A stretch of DNA of 64,000 nt, from contig JASAMV010002125.1 in assembly GCA_030248065.1 (NCBI GenBank), positions 1 through 64,000 on the forward strand. Direction: 5' to 3'. The translations under genes were made by a program, and so were the position numbers. Source of the stretch: Rhynchonema sp. JSB1_4 (taxonomy: Eukaryota > Nematoda > Chromadorea > Monhysterida > Xyalidae). Positions within the stretch are counted from its first letter, which is position 1, and every line of letters starts with the position of its first letter. Below the pieces are notes generated by a model. The model was not told the origin of the DNA and searched no databases. It saw only the letters and a list, made by a program, of their open reading frames with translations. Positions 57,501 to 64,000 of this stretch are shown piece after piece.

Positions 57501-60500
57501 CTTTAGCCACGTATAAAAATGAGACACGCAAAAAGAATACAATGGAAAGTATGGGAAAAGTGTGACAATCGGCTTTACCTGTGTGCTCAGTCATGGTCGG
57601 GGTTGGCAGGTCACCATTGTTGTTGGGCACGCTTGGCTGTTGGGCCCCATTCGAACAACCCGAGCTGTGCTGAAACTACGACTTGGTTCATGATTTGAGT
57701 TTGGTTCGGTCATTATTATACTTTGTAGACCGTCGAGTGTTCTTAACGACTATGCTTGTTCACCAAATCACGAAAATTAAACTTCAAACTGTGTAGTTGC
57801 AATGATCGCATGCATGACTATTGTAGCCAACAATATGGAGGCTCGCGCTGCAAAGAACCGCAAAGATTTTGGGCGGTATTGTGCTTCGCGTTTGACCTGT
57901 GAAACTCCGGCTATTTACACTCATAAAATAACACTTTGAATCCATTCAAAACTTGTCACAAAACCAGGCGGAATCACAAAGCGTTACATACATAGGTATC
58001 CACATTACACAATACAGTTTTTTTGGCAACGGCTTTGGAATATCTGAATTTTTGCTTTTCACCAGCCGCTTTATTGCACAATTCGTGCTTCGTGTCAGTG
58101 ACAATCGGTTTCAGTTGACTTGCGGTACTCAACTAAACGATGCGCCAGACCTTTCGTGTAGCACAATGGTGCTTTTTAGTTTTCGAGCACGCAACACAGC
58201 GTCGCACAAGCGCGCATGAAAAAAACCGATGTTTGTTAGCTTAGCTGTGGTCTATGCTCGGTCATAACCTCGGTATTATATTTTACTTTTTTTTGGGTGT
58301 GGCTGTGTTATGGTTGTACTTTGTGTTGCTGAAGGAAGGCACACATCGGTGGAAACAAGTGGGGGGCTGTGAAAGTAAACAAAACAATGTCGTCGCGCTA
58401 GCTTATGAGCATTTTACCCTATTGTCACGGTTACGCAATTACTGATAGTCTCATGTAGGTGTACATTAGAAGCAGAACGCGCTGCACATTTTGGCAAACC
58501 GAAAGCTGTTGTTCTGTACGTAATCTTACAATGGTCACGCATTTGATATCCCTTCGTGAAACATCATATTCCAAGTACGCAGTACGCATCCCACTGCGAC
58601 CAGCCGTAATGAGTGCATGTGCACAGTGCGCGCACACGCGCAACTTGCCACCATCAGCACCAACAGTCAAGCTTGAAACATCATTTGATTCTGGCGACCA
58701 CGTGCTGCTGTGGCGGAGCATTTGTTGTGATTGGATTGTTATAATCTGATTTTGGACAATTATTTGAGAGGGGTTTTTCTCAACAGTAGAAAATGAACTC
58801 TCGTTTCTGTCTCTCCAAGTTGGAACGCACAGCAAGAATTTCACTAACCTCTGAAAATAGCACAAACACATGCACAAAGTGCTTGTTTTAACCCACATGC
58901 GGGCAAGCGCATTTTAGAAATGCATGAAAACACCGCAAAAAAGTGAACAAGACAAAAATATTCAGTCACACAACCACTAAAGAGGAAGTCATGCTCTCGT
59001 CTACGTACAGGTACGATCGCGTGGCGAGCATGCACAAAAGTTAGGGTTATTTTTTGCATCTGTTTACAGTGTACGATCTTATACGCAAGAAACCCAATTT
59101 CCAAGTGCTGCTTGCTATTGCCAATACATGCAGCATGCAGCTTATGTACCAGTAGCAAGGCAGAAACCACCGCAAATTGATACTCAGTTTTATTCCATGT
59201 TGACAAAACTTACCATAGCATCAAAGCATCGAAAGCCTTTCAAGCTAATTATGCGACTCCCAGAATACCAATTTCATGCACCTGCGTTACGCAGGTCGAA
59301 ATTCTGTCGCTGAATACAGCTTAACCAAAAAATTTGCCCAAATCCATGCCGGTAAAGTCGATACGGCTCATAGTATAGCACAGCGGGCAGTCCATGTCTC
59401 AAGACTACCGTATCCATTCCACTGAACTTTCCACCCAACTTTCCACCAACTGTCCACCCAACTCTCCACTCCACCCTTTCGTGAATATCGCCCACAAGGT
59501 CCAAAGCGATGACTCCAAGTTTGATACGGGCCTATCGAAGCACATCGATCGATCCCCACATCCACAAACCAACCCTGGAATGCGACCGTGTATCGGACAG
59601 TCCGTCCGAGTCCGGTCCCCCGAAATGTCCGCTATCCTCCAACGTAGCGCGACGTCGATCAACAGTTGGCTTGTCAAGCGTGCCGCCCCCGGTTGTGGTG
59701 ATGGTGTTTGGTGTTGTTGTTGCCATGCGATCGTGCGTGGATGGTGCTGTTGTTTTGTTGGGTACTGAGGTCGGTCGAGATTTGATGTTGTTGATCGTTG
59801 CGAATGTCTGCAAAATGCACAATTATACATACATATGGTAGTTCGTGTGACCCTTTCGGATCAGGTTGGGGTATACCATTAGTGATTGTTAAGGATCGGA
59901 TTCGATTGACAGTGTCCCTAACGGAGCGGAGCCACCACAATGAGGTGTGCCAACCAGGACAAGCTCAGACCAGTCAATATTATTGTGCGCTGACTTTGAC
60001 ACCAAGTTCATTGAAGCGTAAGGGACGAACTATACCTGCATACATAAAGCGCCACGGCGGTAAGCGGGCTAAAGGTATATTACCTTGTATATCTACCTAT
60101 ACTACCTGGTACATTACACGTAACCAGCGTCTTATTGGTTTTCTTTCCTAAAAAGCAGAAGACCTCCGGCAGCCATGACAACATTTGTTGTGGTTAACAA
60201 CCAGTGGTTTTTCGCTTATTATCGGGTACCACGTTGGTACCACAAAATTGGCATCGATGCTCTTGCGCTCACAAAAAACCAGCGAATACTTGGTCAGTAT
60301 ATGTGCCAAAAACATTCATACACATGTACTTCGGTACATGTACTATTTCGGTATAATGTACATGTTGCTGCTGGTCGAAAACACATGGGTGACGATTGAT
60401 TCAGAGTGACAGAACATCGCAGGACATGAACTACACTAGGCAATGTACCTACATGATGAGCACCAACATACTGGTTCATGGAACATGGAAGATATATGGT

Positions 60501-63500
60501 TGGCACCGTATAAATCTTGAATTGTGGACCGTGTTGGTCTTTATGCGCGCACTTCCGACTGATTTACAAACCGTGTTCTCACAAACAAAACAGTAAATTT
60601 TTATTCCGACGCACTATACATTACTGTGTAATCTTGCGAACAGATCTCGATCTCTGTCCTGGTATGCATCGGCAATAGGTCAACGGTGACATGACCTGAT
60701 AGTGTGCACCGTTACATGTTCGTTCGTGTACACGTTTAGCGCATTTCAAGCCAGATTTTACAGCTGCCAAATTATGTGTGCAGCAAGAGCTGAGGATTCG
60801 TGGGTTTCTTCTGACCACGCCACAGGCACTGCGGGCGTCACTGACCATTTATGCATTTGTGTCCCAGAACGTTTGATTGAAACAATAATTCGCGTGGTCG
60901 TAAAGTGTGTTCTGTTCTGTCATGGTCTATTATTGTATCAACCAACAATTTGACCTTGCATGCTCTCCCTAAATGCATGTGCATGATAACACCACGTGTG
61001 TAAGACGTAGGACACAGGGAGCTGCCTTTCCTGATACTGTAAGGGTATGTCCAAACCACTGTCATCGAAAATAATTTGTTGTGAATGACTTGTTGCTCAT
61101 CCTTGCTTATAGGCGACGTTAAACTGATGCATAACATCCGCCGCAGGGTTTTGGATCAAAGAAAGAAAATGTAGCATTTGAGAAAAATGAAAGCGAAGAA
61201 AGAGAAAATGAGCGTGCTTACCGTTTCAACTGGCATGTCGAACGTGTCCCGAATGCTTCGATGGCCGCCGGTAGCATTAGGCGGAATTCTGAAAAAACTT
61301 TCATACATGACATTATTGTAAATAAATGGACGTACAGCCTGTTTCGCAGAATTTTATTTGGATTTCAGATTATTTGATTTAAAATATGCAACTAGTTTTA
61401 CAGACAGAACCACTTCAGTCTGCGGCTGCGTGTAAACAGAACACGAAAAACCAAAATGGCACGCACAGGTCGTTTTCAAGTTTAGGAGGAAAAACTGCAA
61501 AATAAACACAATATTTTGGACGAATGACATAAAAGGAAAGACGTCGTTTGGTGCCCCTTGCCAACAGTTGACCGATTTATCATAATGACCACCCACCTTT
61601 GGTGTGACATTTAAACTGGGGACACTTCCTTTCATTCTTAGCTGGTGCGAACATTACGGAAAAGGTAATGTCACGGTCATGCATGACATTAGAGAGATTC
61701 CTTTAGGTGTGATTTTCAAAGCGTGACTCTCACCCAGGAGAATAGTTTTTCGCACCCACCATTCGCAAATCTATGTGTACTTTAAAATGGTTATCTGTAC
61801 ACGTTGTTTTCTTGAAAGAAAACGCGGTGTACCGGTGGAAAGGTCGTGCTGTGCGCGAATGATAAGCCGAAGTCAAAACATCAACTATAAAGTCTTACAA
61901 ATGGTCGAGTTTTTGATGAAAGAATGTGGGAAAAATGAAATGAACTAAGCGCGCTGAAAATGTGTGAATTCCCCGGATGTCTGACATACACGACAAAGTC
62001 AAAAGGCAGCAGCGCTACAATTTGATGGTCATTCAAAATTAGATCGAGTACTAGAGCCAAGACTCAAGCGGACCACCCCAGAGTCGGTGACTAGTATGAT
62101 GCACGTACTGTACCTATACATGTGTCACACACACACAGACACAACAGTCAAGCAATCAGCAGCTTGAGCGTCCGACAGCTAAATCGAGCCTTTTGTGTTA
62201 TAAATCATGTGCAAAATGCTGACTGAGCGCTGAAAATGTCAGCCATTTTTCGGTCCCCGTCCCCGTATACACGCAATCATGTGACCACTCACCGCTGAAA
62301 CCTGAACCACAAGAATTCAAGCGCGTTGCCCATCGAACTTGTTTCTGTCGAACATAGTCAGAATATAGTGTGTGCGCCGCTCTGCACGCCGCATGCAAGC
62401 GAGGCGTTTTGGATTTTAACGCGATATACGCGGTTGTGTTCGTGATTTGGGGTATAAAGTTAGAAGGACAGCCGCGATTTTTTTCACTGCCGGCCAGGCA
62501 CCAAGCGTTTATGTATAGGCATATCTGCCGGACGGAACGAGAGTGCTAACTGACGCGCAAAAGTTCGTCGGCAGAAATCCCGGAGGAAATACATAGTTTT
62601 GCTCTTAACAAGCACAGCGTCGACTTGACCAACATTCTAATGTGATGTACTCAAATGGACATGCAAGTTCACCTGATAATCAAGGGGGCCATACCGATAC
62701 AAATGTATGGACCTGCTACAGCTAGCTATAGTGTTAGTTTCGCTGCGAACCAAACTGGCTACGTACATATGTCCAAATTTGCGAGAGTCTGGCCGGGAAC
62801 GGTTTGAAACTGATGATACGCAGAAAGGCTGTGAATTTAAGATAACTGCTTTCAAAAATTTAAAAGATCATTGAAAGAAATTGGAATGTTGCGAAAAGTC
62901 AATCGGTGAACCAATTAATTTTGCGAAATGAACACACAGACGAATCAAAGGAAATCAAGAAGAAACTCAATGTGGATACGTATACGTAGTACGTCTGTGG
63001 CAAAGCAATGGGTTGCTGAGCCAGTAGCGCGTGAGCCCATACTAATTCAGAAACGAAAACATGTGCCACGATATCAATGTGTATGCCATGCGAGACTGTT
63101 ATTTGTCATAGTAGTTGTATCATAAAAGTAGCCAACCAAACCAGTGAAAATGGTCAAGTAAAGGCCAACAAGAAGTCATGGCGCACAAACCAAAAGGCAA
63201 TAGATTTCATTCACAAATACATAGTAATGGGAGACCGCCACCATATGACGTCTTTGCAAAATGACAAATAGGTACTGTATGTACATGTATGTGCACTATT
63301 TCTTTTTAGCAAACGGGACCTCACAGGGAAGCCGAAAAAGTGATATTTCGGTCAAAAAATTTATGTTTTCCGCAAGACCCATAAAGCTGACCTGTCCAAA
63401 GTGCCATCAAAGACTGTTGGTCGTTGCTTGTTGCCATTGGATGGTGGGATGATAACAGCGGACGGCGGGGGAGGTCGATTGTCTGAAGCAAGTGAAACAT

Positions 63501-63876
63501 CATCTTGATGATTTACTACGTGCCCACATTGTTTTGTACAGGTATGTACATATAGGCATACACCTGATGGTAGGTAAGATCGGGCCAGGTATTGGATCTG
63601 CCTTAGCTTTGTCAATTAGCACTCAAACGTTGAATAAAGATCAAGCTGAAAGCCCGATCCGTTTGTTTTTTTGGATCCGATCACCAGTTCCATTAACGTA
63701 TGTATGTACGCGCATTCTGGCCTTGAATGCAATGGAAGAGAAAACGTGCGCGACCAACAATTTCGGGACGGCGGTGTCGCATCGGAGTCGTCGGCGGACG
63801 CGGCGGACGCTTTGCGACGTTTCGACAGCCACGCGTCCAGGTCGCCCTGCCATTCGTCGTCGTCTTCGTCGTGATG
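51510..63876 (-). CDS. LMO7: LMO7/LIMCH1-like PDZ-LIM protein, 15 exons seen, 1033 aa, 5' end beyond window
   Basis: Exons: 63759-63876, 63392-63482, 61222-61288, 59574-59807, 57579-57669, 56787-57008, 56267-56529, 55802-55925, 55465-55626, 55187-55402, 54580-54921, 54154-54308, 53133-53231, 52034-52781, 51510-51679. All phases agree. The first exon seen begins in phase 0 after a TTGCAG acceptor, so more N-terminal exons lie beyond 64 kb; no calponin-homology domain is visible here. Order: acidic DEDDDEWQGDLDAW block; proline-rich linkers; PDZ domain at about residues 363-460 (TISIQLRPNSEKGFGFTVKG, then TPADKANLQINDELIEINGE); polyglutamine/asparagine disorder; a C-terminal LIM domain split over the last two exons (CSHCKHELG | RGAAMIIESLSLFYHLSCFH, CSVC, HCSAC) with all eight zinc ligands. 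The GAAMIIESL..YHLxCF wording and PDZ-then-LIM order are those of LMO7/LIMCH1 rather than ALP/Enigma/ZASP, whose PDZ is N-terminal. Known relatives bind actin and adherens junctions. Confidence 0.88.
53396..53536 (-). pseudogene. Unidentified coding-like fragment in an LMO7-like intron
   Basis: A 46-codon open frame (MSNETPNVLKRYVWFDAKDF ... VMERDCHRV) lies in the intron between 53232 and 54153. It has coding-like composition but no splice site in a phase that joins the gene. It abuts a truncated CAGTG(C)CCGAACGGGATCCCGATCC repeat end at about 53373-53396, also seen at 7655-7681, so it may be carried cargo of a mobile element. Function unknown. Confidence 0.3.
54580..54921 (-). other. Exon with a duplicated GRxxDFxPxxER motif in the LMO7-like gene
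   Basis: Within this 113-codon exon two similar blocks occur: GRIVDFIPDAERESI and GRLTDFVPESERSSV, separated by about 30 residues. The surrounding sequence is polar and disordered. The repetition suggests a short linear interaction motif; I know of no named motif that it matches. Confidence 0.55.
55465..55925 (-). other. PDZ domain of the LMO7-like gene (two exons)
   Basis: Exon 55802-55925 gives the first strands and the carboxylate-binding loop, here GFGF in place of the common GLGF. Exon 55465-55626 gives the remainder, including the conserved GTPADKA, DELIEINGENV and helix B INHVIHEAT. The intron splits the domain in phase 1 just before the GTPADKA turn. Confidence 0.85.
55995..56206. 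mobile_element. Palindromic MITE in an LMO7-like intron
   Basis: TATCAAACTTGATGATTGG..TTGGTCACGTG at the left is mirrored by CACGCGACTAAG..GATCCGATCACAACTT at the right. More diverged than the 51205 copy. Confidence 0.55.
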
Positions 63877-64000
63877 CTGCAAACGTGTGCTTGATAAATC
63901 AGGCTACGAATTCACATGATAAATACAGCCAAGTCGGTATCAAATTTCAGCACGTAAACTTTGGTATGAGAATACAGTAACTGATGCGATGCCACTGATT

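Noticed and set aside
58254..58445. Plus-strand ORF starting with a hydrophobic segment
   Set aside because: It lies inside an LMO7-like intron on the opposite strand, with no homology and T-rich composition that explains the hydrophobicity.

Overview
The window is eukaryotic and metazoan. It holds long genes split into many short exons with GT...AG introns, and animal-specific proteins: a striatin, a gametogenetin-binding protein 2 homologue, an LMO7-type PDZ/LIM protein and a secreted protein of thrombospondin type 1 repeats. Nothing here is bacterial or viral. I cannot name the species. Gene density is about one per 16 kb, and an interstitial TTAGGC-containing tandem repeat is only weakly suggestive of a nematode-like telomere motif. 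An invertebrate is the most that can be inferred.

Four genes could be assembled exon by exon, each with compatible reading phase at every junction and homology support. (1) GGNBP2 homologue, minus strand, 21261 to 10232, 15 exons, 734 aa. (2) Striatin/Cka, minus strand, 32632 to 24274, 18 exons, 777 aa. (3) Thrombospondin type 1 repeat protein, plus strand, 42608 to 50061, 11 exons, 543 aa. It has a signal-peptide exon and nine TSP1 domains; a TATA box and three CCAAT boxes lie upstream. (4) LMO7/LIMCH1-like gene, minus strand, 63876 to 51510, 15 exons seen, 1033 aa, with its 5' end outside the window. Genes 3 and 4 converge near 50.1-51.5 kb.

The other major component is non-autonomous DNA transposons. 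Many start with CAGTG or CAGGG, end with the complement, and are flanked by perfect or near-perfect 8-bp target duplications, which is the hAT signature. They fall into families that share one scaffold: terminal inverted repeat, poly-G/poly-C tract, short iterated motif and A/T-rich core, with a CG-rich palindrome in several. Each family carries a different iterated motif. They are nested inside each other (33.9-34.7 kb, 43.8-44.7 kb, 30.6-32.2 kb). One inserted exactly at a GGNBP2 3' splice site, so that its target duplication carries the acceptor.

Layout: 1-10.2 kb, no recognisable gene, dispersed repeats and hairpins; 10.2-21.3 kb, GGNBP2 with repeat-rich introns; 21.3-24.3 kb, intergenic with one MITE; 24.3-32.6 kb, striatin; 32.7-41.8 kb, a repeat island with nested MITEs, GGTATTG microsatellites and a segmental duplication with alternating inverted modules; 41.8-50.1 kb, promoter and TSP1 gene; 50.1-51.5 kb, convergent intergenic; 51.5-63.9 kb, LMO7-like gene. 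The four genes have no evident common pathway, although striatin (STRIPAK) and LMO7-type proteins both act at junction/actin signalling sites in known animals.
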